A DNA stretch of 11,422 nt. Source: Claveliimonas sp964652805 (lineage in GTDB: Bacteria > Bacillota > Clostridia > Lachnospirales > Lachnospiraceae). Below the pieces are notes generated by a model. The model did no database searches, had not been told where the DNA came from, and worked only from the letters and a program-made list of their open reading frames with translations. The translations under genes were made by a program, and so were the position numbers. Positions within the stretch are counted from its first letter, which is position 1. Every line of letters begins with the position of its first letter. Shown here piece by piece: positions 4,286 through 11,422 of the stretch. The stretch covers positions 1 to 11,422 of the forward strand of contig CAZZBJ010000077.1 in NCBI GenBank assembly GCA_964652805.1, read 5' to 3'.

Positions 4286-6715
4286 TTATTCCAGCGCGCT
4301 GATAAATGTGCGCCCGCTTCCCGCCAGGAGGCTGTCCATCTGCTCGTAAGAGATAGCGGTCCTGTTTCCCGTGGCCGTCTCTATGTAGGTCACATAGGAC
4401 TGGTCGTAGCCGATCAGGATAACGGAGCTTCCGTCTCCCCCGATGCCCACCACAGGCATATTGTTGTTGACAATGTACAGCATCTCCTCTGTGGTGCACC
4501 CGGTCAGGTCCAGGGTCTGCCCGCCCAGCACCTCCTGCACGGCGTCCACAGCAGAAGCGCCCGCTGCCAGACTCTCCCGGAGAGCGTTCACCGCTTCGTC
4601 TCTGTCCGTAATGAGGTATTCCAGATACCGGTTTCCTCTCTCCCACACGTATTTCTGGTCTCCGGACACCACCACGCCGCTGACCTCCTCCGCCTTTACG
4701 ATGGCGTCCCCGGCCTTGTCGTAACTGCCCTGGAAGCGGCCTGTTCCGTAGACATAGTACACCTCTCCCTCCCCGGTCTCCTCAAAGACCACTTGAGCCG
4801 ACTGCTCGTAGAGCACTTGCTTGGGTCTTAGCACCTTGGGATTTCTGTCCGAGATGCCGTCCGCAAAGGTGAGCCTCATCTGGGTCTCCTTCAGATCTGT
4901 CACGTAGGACTCGAGGGAGATGTTGCTCTCCTTTTTCTCCGCATTGCTGGTGATCTGGCTGGCCGCGATCTGGGTGTAGGAGTCCTCGCTCTTCACCACC
5001 CGGTTCAGGTTGATCATGCCGTCGGACACCTCCACGCTCAGCACATAGTCGCTGTCCGACTGGTAAGTCTTCTGTATCTCCTCAGCGCTGCTGCGTATCT
5101 CCACCTTGTACATGGGATACACCTCCTCGCCGGAGGCCATGCTTCCCGCATCAGACTGTCTGGACATGCCGTACACAAAGTCTGTGTCCACAAATCCCAG
5201 GGGCCGGATGGAGGCGTCCTGGTCGGCCTGCACCGTGTAGCTCTCCCCTGTCTCCAGGTCCATGACCGTGACTTCCTGAGCCTCGTACAGGGTACCGCTT
5301 GTCTGGTAGGCCGCCAGCTGCCCGTTGTCGGAGGTGACATACTGTCCCTCCTCCAACCCTTCCGCAAGGACGGTCTGCTCCTCATTTTCCATATTGATCT
5401 CATAGAGCGTCCCTCCCGCCAGCACGTAGAGCATCTCCCGGTCCACGCTGTAGTAGACCAGCTTTCCAAGCTCTTCCGACGCCACGGCGGCGGACTTGCT
5501 GCTGGAGATAAAGGCCTTCTCATCGATGTTGTTCTGCTCAGCCTGATAATAGTAGATGGCCGTTCCCACCTCCCCCTCATGGGAGCCTCTGTTCATATAA
5601 CCGCAAACCGCAAAGGTGACATTTCCTTCTCCGTCTATGCGCAGCAGGCGGATCTCATGCTCATCTGTGAGATTGCGGATATCCTCGCTCTCCGAGTCCA
5701 TAAAGCTGAAGAGAAGGGACATCTCGTCCGCCTCCTGATCGTAGTACCAGAGTTCGCCTCCCTGGATGAAGGCCACCTGGGTTCCCTCCTCGCTGACAAG
5801 ATAGGGGACATCCGGGTCTGTAATGCCAAGGAGTATCCCCTTCTCGCTCAGCACCGTCTGGGTGGGGTCAAAAATCTGCTCCATCGTCCGGTCATAGTTC
5901 AGAAGATACATGGTGCCGGATGCGTTTCTCACACGGAAAAATTCCTTTACCATGTAGAGGTCCTGCTCGTTTTCCTCCCCCACGCACTGCACCTGGTACT
6001 CCAGAATGACCGAAGTGTATGTAGCGTTCGACTCGGTGATCTTCCACCGCTCGGTCCCCGTCACCTGTGGCTGCAGACTTCCCCAGGACACGTGGTCGTA
6101 GTCTGAGTTGATGGTCACGTGGTAATAGTTCGTCCCCTCCTCGCCGGTCGACTCAAGAGCCGCACCTACCCCCACATTCTCCACCTTTCCCATGGCATTT
6201 ACATGGTAATCGGAAATATATTGCAGGCACTCCGGAAGGGAGAACGCTGCTCCGTCCACTATCCTCGTATAGTAGTAGATTTCCTGGTCGTCCACATGGA
6301 GGGTCAGGAGAAGGAGCCGCTCCTCGGTCAGAAGGCTTCCGTCAAAGGTAAGGCTCACCGTCTCCTGAGGCTCATCCACACTCTCCTGGGAGAGCTGCTG
6401 GGAACCGTCCAGAGTGTACACTTCGTAGTCCAGGGACAAAACCCGGGCGTCGTAGGTCTGGATGTACATCTCCAGTGTCTGGTCGATTACCGGAGTGATG
6501 CTGTCCCGCATGGTGGTCACATCCATCTCCTGGATGTAACCGGGCAGATAGTTCACCTCATATCCCTGACAGGAAAAGGACACAGTAGGCAGGGTGGCGC
6601 TCCCCAAGTCCGCTGTCATATTGTTGTTTCCTCTGTTGGTCACGTAGCTGAACACAATGACCGCCACGACAAAGACGGCGGCCAGTATGCCCGCATGTAT
6701 CAGGCGTCTCTTCAT
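4286..6715 (-). CDS. Membrane-anchored propeller-like protein with degenerate C39-like domain
   Basis: 809-aa protein I cannot name. An N-terminal KRR and a hydrophobic segment (about 7-27) form a signal anchor without a lipobox, so the rest should be outside the membrane. Residues ~40-290 are acidic and unassigned. Residues ~300-680 carry repeated beta-rich units such as VPYLVSEEGTQVAFIQGGEL, GKLVYYSVDREMLYVLAGG and TLYEINMENEEQTVLAEG, resembling TolB/WD40-type propeller blades. Residues ~685-809 resemble the C39 peptidase-like fold: helical DEAVNALRESLAAGASAVDA, then NNNMPVVGIGG, SSVILIGYD and VTYIETATG. The usual His before the VxxxGYD strand is Ser, the usual DPxTG Asp is Glu, and no catalytic Cys is evident, so it is probably not a protease. 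AGGAG lies 7 nt before ATG 6715, whose bases overlap the upstream methyltransferase stop (ATGA). Last gene of the operon. Confidence 0.75.
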   Translation of the reverse strand: MKRRLIHAGILAAVFVVAVIVFSYVTNRGNNNMTADLGSATLPTVSFSCQGYEVNYLPGYIQEMDVTTMRDSITPVIDQTLEMYIQTYDARVLSLDYEVYTLDGSQQLSQESVDEPQETVSLTFDGSLLTEERLLLLTLHVDDQEIYYYTRIVDGAAFSLPECLQYISDYHVNAMGKVENVGVGAALESTGEEGTNYYHVTINSDYDHVSWGSLQPQVTGTERWKITESNATYTSVILEYQVQCVGEENEQDLYMVKEFFRVRNASGTMYLLNYDRTMEQIFDPTQTVLSEKGILLGITDPDVPYLVSEEGTQVAFIQGGELWYYDQEADEMSLLFSFMDSESEDIRNLTDEHEIRLLRIDGEGNVTFAVCGYMNRGSHEGEVGTAIYYYQAEQNNIDEKAFISSSKSAAVASEELGKLVYYSVDREMLYVLAGGTLYEINMENEEQTVLAEGLEEGQYVTSDNGQLAAYQTSGTLYEAQEVTVMDLETGESYTVQADQDASIRPLGFVDTDFVYGMSRQSDAGSMASGEEVYPMYKVEIRSSAEEIQKTYQSDSDYVLSVEVSDGMINLNRVVKSEDSYTQIAASQITSNAEKKESNISLESYVTDLKETQMRLTFADGISDRNPKVLRPKQVLYEQSAQVVFEETGEGEVYYVYGTGRFQGSYDKAGDAIVKAEEVSGVVVSGDQKYVWERGNRYLEYLITDRDEAVNALRESLAAGASAVDAVQEVLGGQTLDLTGCTTEEMLYIVNNNMPVVGIGGDGSSVILIGYDQSYVTYIETATGNRTAISYEQMDSLLAGSGRTFISALE

Positions 6716-7899
6716 CTGTCTTCTCCTCGCTCTTTTTCTGACTTCGTATCTAACAGCCTTCCAAGCGTGGGGCGCACATGCAGCGCCTTCTCGCAAGCCT
6801 GCAGCTTTTCTTCATTGCTTCCCTTCCTCCCGGTCTTCACAGCACGGAGCAGGATGTTTTTCGGCGTGTGCTCCATATCGATAAATTCCAGGAGCTGGGT
6901 CTCATAGCCCTCCCGCTCCAGATACTGAGCCCGCAGGGCGTCCGTCACCAGGGCGGCCATCCTTTCTTTGATAAGGCCGTACTTCAGCACCGGCTCCAGG
7001 ACATCGCTCTTGATCTGGCGGTTCAGCTCATGCTGACAGCAGGGCACAGACAGGATGACCTTTGCATCCCAGCCGATGGCCTTGGCCAGCGCAAAGTCCG
7101 TGGCCGTGTCGCAGGCGTGAAGGGTGATTACCATGTCCACCCGGTCCGCGCCGGTGTAGTCCGCGATGTCTCCCTCCAGGAACTGCAGCTTCTCATAGCC
7201 GTATTTCTCACTCAGCTCATTGCAGCGGCAGATCACATCCCTTTTCAGATCCAGGCCGACAATTCGTATGTCGTATCCCTTCAGCTCGTGAAGGTAGTAG
7301 TACATGGCAAATGTGAGGTAGGATTTCCCGCAGCCAAAGTCAAGGATCGTCAGCTCCCTGCCGCCCCCGGCCCGGTCCTTAAGCCGGGGCAGGATGTCCT
7401 CGATAAACTCCAGGAAACGGTTGATCTGGCGGAACTTGTCGAATTTTGCGCGGACCACCTTCCCCTCCCCGGTCATGACGCCCAGATCCACCAGAAAGCG
7501 GACGGGCACCCCCTCCTCGAGGATATATCTCTTCTGCCTGTTGTGGGACAGGTCAGCCTTCTTTGTCGGCTCCTTTCTGGCCTTCTTCTTCACGGTAACC
7601 TTTCCCTTTTTGCTCACCAGCACCGTGACGGACGCCTGCCGCATCTCCATCTGGAGTTGCTTCATCTCTTCCATATATAAGAGAAGCGCCGCACAGGCTT
7701 CATCGGCGGGCAGGTTCTGGTGAAACGCCTGGTTTCCCTTAAACTCCTCTAACTGAAAGAAAAGTGTGCCCTTCTTCAGCAGGGGGCGCACCTTCACTTT
7801 GACCGCGCCGCCCTTTGTCCTTGGACTGCTGAGGGTGGCGGAGATAAAATCTGTATTTAAATTTTCTTCAAAAAGTTTTCTTAAATTTTCCATAGCCAT
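6712..7899 (-). CDS. Class I SAM-dependent methyltransferase (Methyltransf_32/METTL25-like)
   Basis: 395-aa cytoplasmic methyltransferase. The Rossmann core starts at motif I, LDFGCGKSYL (186-195), followed by IVGLDLKRDVICRC (213-226), LEGDIADY (241-248), VDMVITLHACDTATDFAL (254-271) and a VPCCQHEL motif (285-292). The HACD and PCC signatures are typical of the Methyltransf_32 group, whose substrates in bacteria are unassigned. Residues ~1-130 are a separate Lys-rich N-terminal part (QASVTVLVSKKGKVTVKKKA) that may bind nucleic acid. The ATG at 7899 lies 1 nt after the kinase stop codon (TAATATG), and no clear ribosome binding site is visible, so reinitiation after the kinase is likely. ATG 7893 is an alternative. 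The stop TGA overlaps the next ATG by 4 nt. Substrate is unknown. Confidence 0.85.
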   Translation of the reverse strand: MAMENLRKLFEENLNTDFISATLSSPRTKGGAVKVKVRPLLKKGTLFFQLEEFKGNQAFHQNLPADEACAALLLYMEEMKQLQMEMRQASVTVLVSKKGKVTVKKKARKEPTKKADLSHNRQKRYILEEGVPVRFLVDLGVMTGEGKVVRAKFDKFRQINRFLEFIEDILPRLKDRAGGGRELTILDFGCGKSYLTFAMYYYLHELKGYDIRIVGLDLKRDVICRCNELSEKYGYEKLQFLEGDIADYTGADRVDMVITLHACDTATDFALAKAIGWDAKVILSVPCCQHELNRQIKSDVLEPVLKYGLIKERMAALVTDALRAQYLEREGYETQLLEFIDMEHTPKNILLRAVKTGRKGSNEEKLQACEKALHVRPTLGRLLDTKSEKERGEDR

Positions 7900-7900
7900 A

Positions 7901-10474
7901 TTATAACGCAAGATGGGAAATGAGTAAATGGGGGCCGGTTTTTTTCAGAAAATACCAGTCCCCATCCTTTGTCACCCTCGGGAAGGTGATGGTCACCTTG
8001 AAGAGGTCTCCATCCAGATACAGTGTAAATGTGCCTCCCTGCATCTCGATCAGAGATTTGGCGATGGAAAGTCCCAGCCCGCTTCCTTCGGTGCTCCGGG
8101 ACACGTCGCCCCGGATAAAGCGCTCGGTCAGCTCATCCGCATCAATGTTCAGGGGCTGCGCAGACACATTTTTCAGATTAAAGGTCACGGTCTTTGCATC
8201 CACTGTCAGGTCCGCGTAAATTCTGGTCTCTTCCATGGCGTATTTGGCCGCGTTGTTGTAAATATTCTCCAGCACTCTCCACATGCGCCGTCCGTCCACG
8301 TGGATGATGGCCTCCTCCTTCGGGAGGGTCAGCACCTCCTTCAGACCCCGGGCGCTGAATTTCTCCTCGAACTCCCCGCTGGTCTGCTGAATCATCTCCA
8401 CCAGGTTGATGTTCATGTACTCCAGAGAAATATTTCCGGAGTTCACCTTGGACATCTCCACCACATCCTCTGTCAGGATCTTCAGCCTCTGGGCCTTCGC
8501 CTCCAGCACATCCAGATAGCCCTGTATCTTCGGGTCTGTAAAGTTCTCCCTCTTGAGAAGCTCCACGTAGTTGATGATGGAGGTAAGAGGCGTCTTGATG
8601 TCATGGGACACGTTGGTGATCAGGTCTGTCTTCAGTCTCTCATTTTTCATACTGGCCTCCACAGCCGCGTCAAGCCCCTCGCCGATGGTATTGATCTTCT
8701 CCGCAATGTCTCTTTGTCCGCCCTTGAGACCGTCCAGTGGAATCTTGTAGTCCACCTCGCCGGCCGCGATCTTCTCGATCCCGGCTCCCAGCTTATTTCT
8801 TCCGATGACCTGCAAAATCATGCAGACTGCCGCCAGGATGTCCACCGCAAACATGAGGAGTGGGAAGAGGCATACGCTTCCGCCGAACTCCAGCACCAGA
8901 AAGTGAAGGAAGAGCACTGCCAGCAGCGCTGCCACAATCCGCCGCACCTCGCTCATATGCCGAACCACCTTCCGCACAAAGCCGCACAGCCATCTGAGAA
9001 TACTGTTCTTCCAGAGGGTGCCCGCCTTAATCCTGCGCACCAGGCTCAGGTAGCCGATCATGAACACGGCGCAGCCAAGCACCGCAAGCAGGAATACCAT
9101 CACCACATTCGCCACGTCGGTGACCAGGTATACCAGGCAGACCCAGACTATGACAGTCCCCGCTGCCGCCGGCTCGGTCTTGATCCGGTCAAAGAAGTTC
9201 AGGTGAAGCTCTCCGTTCTTGTTTGTACGGCCAGCCACAATGGTGAGCCACACAAGGATGCCCAGAATCCCCGCCACCGAGAGGATGCCCATGGCGATCA
9301 CACCCTGGATGGCCGACGCATATTTCTCATACCGCTGGTTCTGTGCGTAGTAGCTGTCCTGCACCGGGTAGTCGGTGTTGATGCCCACCGCATACACGAA
9401 ATTCTCTCCCGCAGGCCCCATATTCTCCACGGTATGTCTCCAGCTATTGCCTTCCATGCCGCTCATATTGCTGTCAAAGTCGGCCAGGGACGGACGGACC
9501 ACTGTGTAGCTTCCCTCTTCCTTCAGCTTCCGGATGTTTTCCTCCAGGCTGTCATAGTCTGCAAACGCTGCTCTGTTTGTGTTCACTGTCCCGGAAGCGG
9601 TGTCCGCATATATATAGGTAAGATTTGTGTTTCCCTCCTCCCAGGCATCACCTGCTGCCTTGTAATTGTCCATTTTCTGTGACACCAGATCAATAGCCGA
9701 GTAGATTTCCGAGTAGGCATCGTAAAGCTTTCCGTTCCAACGCTCGTCACTGTTCACCACATCCAGAATGGACTGAGCCCCGTCCGGGCTGGTTCCCTCC
9801 TGGAGCCAGAAGCTGTCATAGTTCCAGATGGTGCGGTAGATAACCTGATTGTTCTGATCCACCACCGTTCCCAGGCCGTCCTCCTCATACAAAGTGCCGT
9901 CCCGCAGGTAGGTCATAACGTCCTCCGATGTGACCCCTGTGTCCGGGTCTGTCATGAAGGACAGCTCTCCGGAGTCCATCAGGCTCTTCAGCTCCTCATA
10001 ATAGTAGTACTCATATGTGCCGTCCGGCTTCTGGCACACTATGATAGAATTCTTTCCCCCGTCGTAGTAGGACATATTTTCACCGGCGGAGAGATTGCCG
10101 CTGTTCAGCTCGTCTCCCCAGTTCACCAGATCGCGGATGGTGTACGCCAGGCCGTTTTCATTCTCACCTGAAATGTTCCCTGTGTCATAGATGGTCCGGA
10201 TGTCCACCAGCTTATTTTCATCCAGCTCCCCGTCTGTCTCCAGATCTCCCTTGTCCGCCAGAGCGTTCAGTATGCTCTGGGAGTCATCATAGACCTGTTG
10301 TCCAAAGCCCTCCGACCGGGCGTAGCCGGCCTCCGATTTCCCCGAAAAAATGTCCTGGGCCGTGCCCGGGTAGGCCACCAGCCACACAAGGCTTATGACC
10401 GTCAGGACCACAAGCACATGCTGGACCAGAAGAAGGACTCCCTTCACGGGAGCCGATTGATACCATTTATTCAT
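7901..10474 (-). CDS. Large membrane sensor histidine kinase (VanS-like core)
   Basis: 857-aa sensor kinase, partner of the response regulator encoded 12 nt upstream. TM1 (about 12-35) is followed by a large extracellular domain (about 36-387) rich in Tyr, Asp and Asn, then about five more membrane spans (about 388-414, 438-478 and 511-556). A HAMP-like linker with GIEKIAAGEVDYKIP (565-579) leads to the H-box NVSHDIKTPLTSIINYVELL, with His624 as the expected phospho-acceptor. The N-box is ENIYNNAAKYA (736-746) and the ATP lid and G-box are ERFIRGD (784-790) and EGSGLGLS (796-803). A clear DxGxG (G1) box is missing, KNVSAQPL being in its place, as in a subgroup of clostridial VanS-like kinases. 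The ribosome binding site GGAGGGAG overlaps the regulator's stop codon. The signal is unknown. The size of the extracellular domain suggests direct sensing. Confidence 0.9.
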   Translation of the reverse strand: MNKWYQSAPVKGVLLLVQHVLVVLTVISLVWLVAYPGTAQDIFSGKSEAGYARSEGFGQQVYDDSQSILNALADKGDLETDGELDENKLVDIRTIYDTGNISGENENGLAYTIRDLVNWGDELNSGNLSAGENMSYYDGGKNSIIVCQKPDGTYEYYYYEELKSLMDSGELSFMTDPDTGVTSEDVMTYLRDGTLYEEDGLGTVVDQNNQVIYRTIWNYDSFWLQEGTSPDGAQSILDVVNSDERWNGKLYDAYSEIYSAIDLVSQKMDNYKAAGDAWEEGNTNLTYIYADTASGTVNTNRAAFADYDSLEENIRKLKEEGSYTVVRPSLADFDSNMSGMEGNSWRHTVENMGPAGENFVYAVGINTDYPVQDSYYAQNQRYEKYASAIQGVIAMGILSVAGILGILVWLTIVAGRTNKNGELHLNFFDRIKTEPAAAGTVIVWVCLVYLVTDVANVVMVFLLAVLGCAVFMIGYLSLVRRIKAGTLWKNSILRWLCGFVRKVVRHMSEVRRIVAALLAVLFLHFLVLEFGGSVCLFPLLMFAVDILAAVCMILQVIGRNKLGAGIEKIAAGEVDYKIPLDGLKGGQRDIAEKINTIGEGLDAAVEASMKNERLKTDLITNVSHDIKTPLTSIINYVELLKRENFTDPKIQGYLDVLEAKAQRLKILTEDVVEMSKVNSGNISLEYMNINLVEMIQQTSGEFEEKFSARGLKEVLTLPKEEAIIHVDGRRMWRVLENIYNNAAKYAMEETRIYADLTVDAKTVTFNLKNVSAQPLNIDADELTERFIRGDVSRSTEGSGLGLSIAKSLIEMQGGTFTLYLDGDLFKVTITFPRVTKDGDWYFLKKTGPHLLISHLAL

Positions 10475-10486
10475 ACATTCTCCCTC

Positions 10487-11182
10487 CTAAAGCTTCTCCA
10501 CCTTATAACCCACGCCCCAGACTACCTTCAGGTATCTGGGATCCTTCGGATTGATCTCGATCTTCTCGCGGATATGACGGATGTGCACCGCCACTGTGTT
10601 GTCCGCTCCGATGGCATCCTCATTCCAGATGTTTTCATAGATCTGTTCGATAGAGAAAACCTTGCCCTGATTTTTCACGAGAAGCAGCAGGATATTGTAC
10701 TCGATAGGTGTCAGCTTCACCGGCTCCCCGTCCACAGTCACCTCCTTGAGATCATCGTTGATGGACAGTCCCCCTGTCGTGTACACTGCCGCGCCTGTCT
10801 CCTTTGCCGTGCTTCCAAGCTGGGTGTACCTGCGCAGCTGGGATTTCACCCTGGCCACCAGCTCCAGCGAATTAAACGGCTTTGTCACATAATCATCCGC
10901 CCCCACATTAAGTCCCAGGATCTTGTCTGCGTCCTCAGACTTGGCAGAGAGGATGATAATGGGAATATTGTTCTCCTCCCGAATCTTCAGCGTCGCCCGG
11001 ATCCCGTCCAGGCGGGGCATCATGACATCGATCACCAGAAGGTCCGCATCGCTGGCCTTCAGCACCTTCAGCACCTCCTGCCCGTCGTAGGCTTTCAGCA
11101 CTTCATAGCCCTCCTGTGTCAGATATATGTCAATTGCCTCCACGATCTCTTTATCGTCGTCGCATACTAATATTTTCGCCAT
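10487..11182 (-). CDS. OmpR/PhoB-family response regulator
   Basis: 231-aa transcription regulator, first gene of the leftward operon. The receiver domain (1-~118) has the acidic cluster DDD (8-10), phospho-acceptor Asp52 in VIDVMMPRLDG, Ser79 in IILSAKSED and Lys101 in VTKPFNSLEL. The C-terminal winged helix (~135-230) has LTPIEYNILLLLVKNQGKVF and a recognition helix in DNTVAVHIRHIREKI, ending in VWGVGYKVEKL. It should be phosphorylated by the downstream kinase and bind direct or inverted repeats, possibly those in its own upstream region. The ribosome binding site GGAGGTGAT (11188-11196) is near perfect. Full length and conventional. Target genes are unknown but the co-transcribed methyltransferase and extracellular protein are obvious candidates. 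Confidence 0.93.
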   Translation of the reverse strand: MAKILVCDDDKEIVEAIDIYLTQEGYEVLKAYDGQEVLKVLKASDADLLVIDVMMPRLDGIRATLKIREENNIPIIILSAKSEDADKILGLNVGADDYVTKPFNSLELVARVKSQLRRYTQLGSTAKETGAAVYTTGGLSINDDLKEVTVDGEPVKLTPIEYNILLLLVKNQGKVFSIEQIYENIWNEDAIGADNTVAVHIRHIREKIEINPKDPRYLKVVWGVGYKVEKL

Positions 11183-11370
11183 CTTCTATCACCTCCCTTA
11201 CATATTACAAGAATAGCAGAGATTTTTTAAGAGACAGTTGGGGAAATTCTTAAGAAATTATGAAACCCCATAATCTGAAGCAGATTTTGCCGCTATATTG
11301 ACGGTTTGCGCAGATTTTTCATATTTTCCCTTGCATTTTGCAGATTTCTATGATAATATGACACTTGTTT
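11183..11370. promoter_or_regulatory. Intergenic control region between the regulator and tRNA-Gly
   Basis: This gap must hold the leftward operon promoter and the tRNA promoter. Seen: a perfect 10-bp palindrome TTCTTAAGAA (11247-11256), TTAAGA direct repeats at 11227 and 11250 (23 bp apart), an ATTATG/CATAAT inverted repeat (11257-11262/11269-11274), and GCAGATTT at 11280, 11310 and 11340. The operon promoter itself is not clear. A weak TAATAT-like -10 lies near 11203. The palindrome and direct repeats are candidates for binding of the response regulator. Confidence 0.5.
11331..11359 (+). promoter_or_regulatory. Candidate tRNA-Gly promoter
   Basis: TTGCAT (11331-11336), a 17-bp spacer and TAATAT (11354-11359) lie just upstream of the tRNA, giving a start near 11366. 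GATAAT (11352-11357) is an overlapping alternative -10. A second possible promoter, TTGACG (11298) with TATTTT (11322) and an 18-bp spacer, lies further upstream. Confidence 0.45.
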
Positions 11371-11422
11371 GCGGGTGTAGTTCAATGGTAGAACACCAGC
11401 CTTCCAAGCTGGATACGTGGGT
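11371..11422 (+). tRNA. tRNA-Gly (anticodon UCC), truncated by window edge
   Basis: The first 52 bases of a tRNA are visible: acceptor 5' strand GCGGGTG, D stem GTTC/GAAC around AATGGTA, anticodon stem CCAGC/GCTGG around CTTCCAA (anticodon TCC), variable loop ATACG and T-stem start TGGGT. The T loop and 3' acceptor strand lie beyond the edge. TCC decodes GGA and GGG glycine codons. Confidence 0.95.

Noticed and set aside
3387..4646. 419-codon minus-strand reading frame across the repressor end, queT and the terminator
   Set aside because: It runs antisense through three well-supported features, has low-complexity Arg/Gly/His-rich translation and no ribosome binding site.
3563..4831. 422-codon plus-strand reading frame overlapping queT in another frame
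   Set aside because: It crosses the riboswitch, queT and the terminator, and its translation resembles no protein family.
7928..9682. 584-codon plus-strand reading frame opposite the sensor kinase
   Set aside because: Antisense shadow of a kinase gene with all expected motifs; the His/Leu/Gln-rich translation is typical of a reversed GC-rich gene.
1..11422. CRISPR array, insertion sequence, rRNA or toxin-antitoxin pair
   Set aside because: No regularly spaced long repeats with unique spacers, transposase, rRNA sequence or paired small toxin/antitoxin genes were seen.

Overview
The window joins two kinds of DNA. Bases 1 to about 3,495 are AT-rich and carry a compact replication and control module of a prophage or similar integrated element. 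From about 3,500 to the end the DNA is clearly richer in G+C and carries ordinary chromosomal genes. Strong AGGAGG-type ribosome binding sites, sigma-A-like promoters, a preQ1-I riboswitch before a QueT transporter, a VanS/VanR-like two-component pair and the general protein character suggest a Firmicute of class Clostridia, most likely Lachnospiraceae. That assignment is inferred from the sequence, not from a database match.

Element (1-~3495): a leftward operon runs 2515 -> 370 and encodes a small helix-turn-helix protein (excisionase/DUF6462-like), a winged-helix-type protein, a phage replisome organizer (Rep) and a DnaC-like helicase loader. Facing the opposite way is an XRE-family repressor (2668-3426). 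The 152-bp gap between them holds overlapping convergent promoters and three copies of a TTTGATAT half-site, a plausible genetic switch. A candidate replication origin (a perfect 11-bp inverted repeat plus repeated GTATAC) lies inside the rep gene. No integrase is in the window. It must lie beyond the left edge or be lost. The right boundary is probably at or near a tandem ATTGTGGGTA repeat (3474-3494), or possibly in the hairpin at 3536-3563.

queT unit (3499-4237): a good promoter, a hairpin of unclear role, a preQ1-I riboswitch and the gene for the QueT queuosine-precursor transporter subunit, ending in a strong hairpin that can act as a terminator on both strands.

Leftward chromosomal operon (11182 -> 4286): response regulator, large sensor kinase, class I SAM-dependent methyltransferase, and a membrane-anchored extracellular protein with beta-propeller-like repeats and a C-terminal domain that looks like a catalytically dead C39-type peptidase. 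The genes are 12 nt apart, 1 nt apart, and overlapping by 4 nt, so they are almost certainly co-transcribed and translationally coupled. A tRNA-Gly(UCC) gene starts at 11371 on the opposite strand and runs off the right edge. The 188-bp space before it contains palindromes and a 30-bp-periodic motif.
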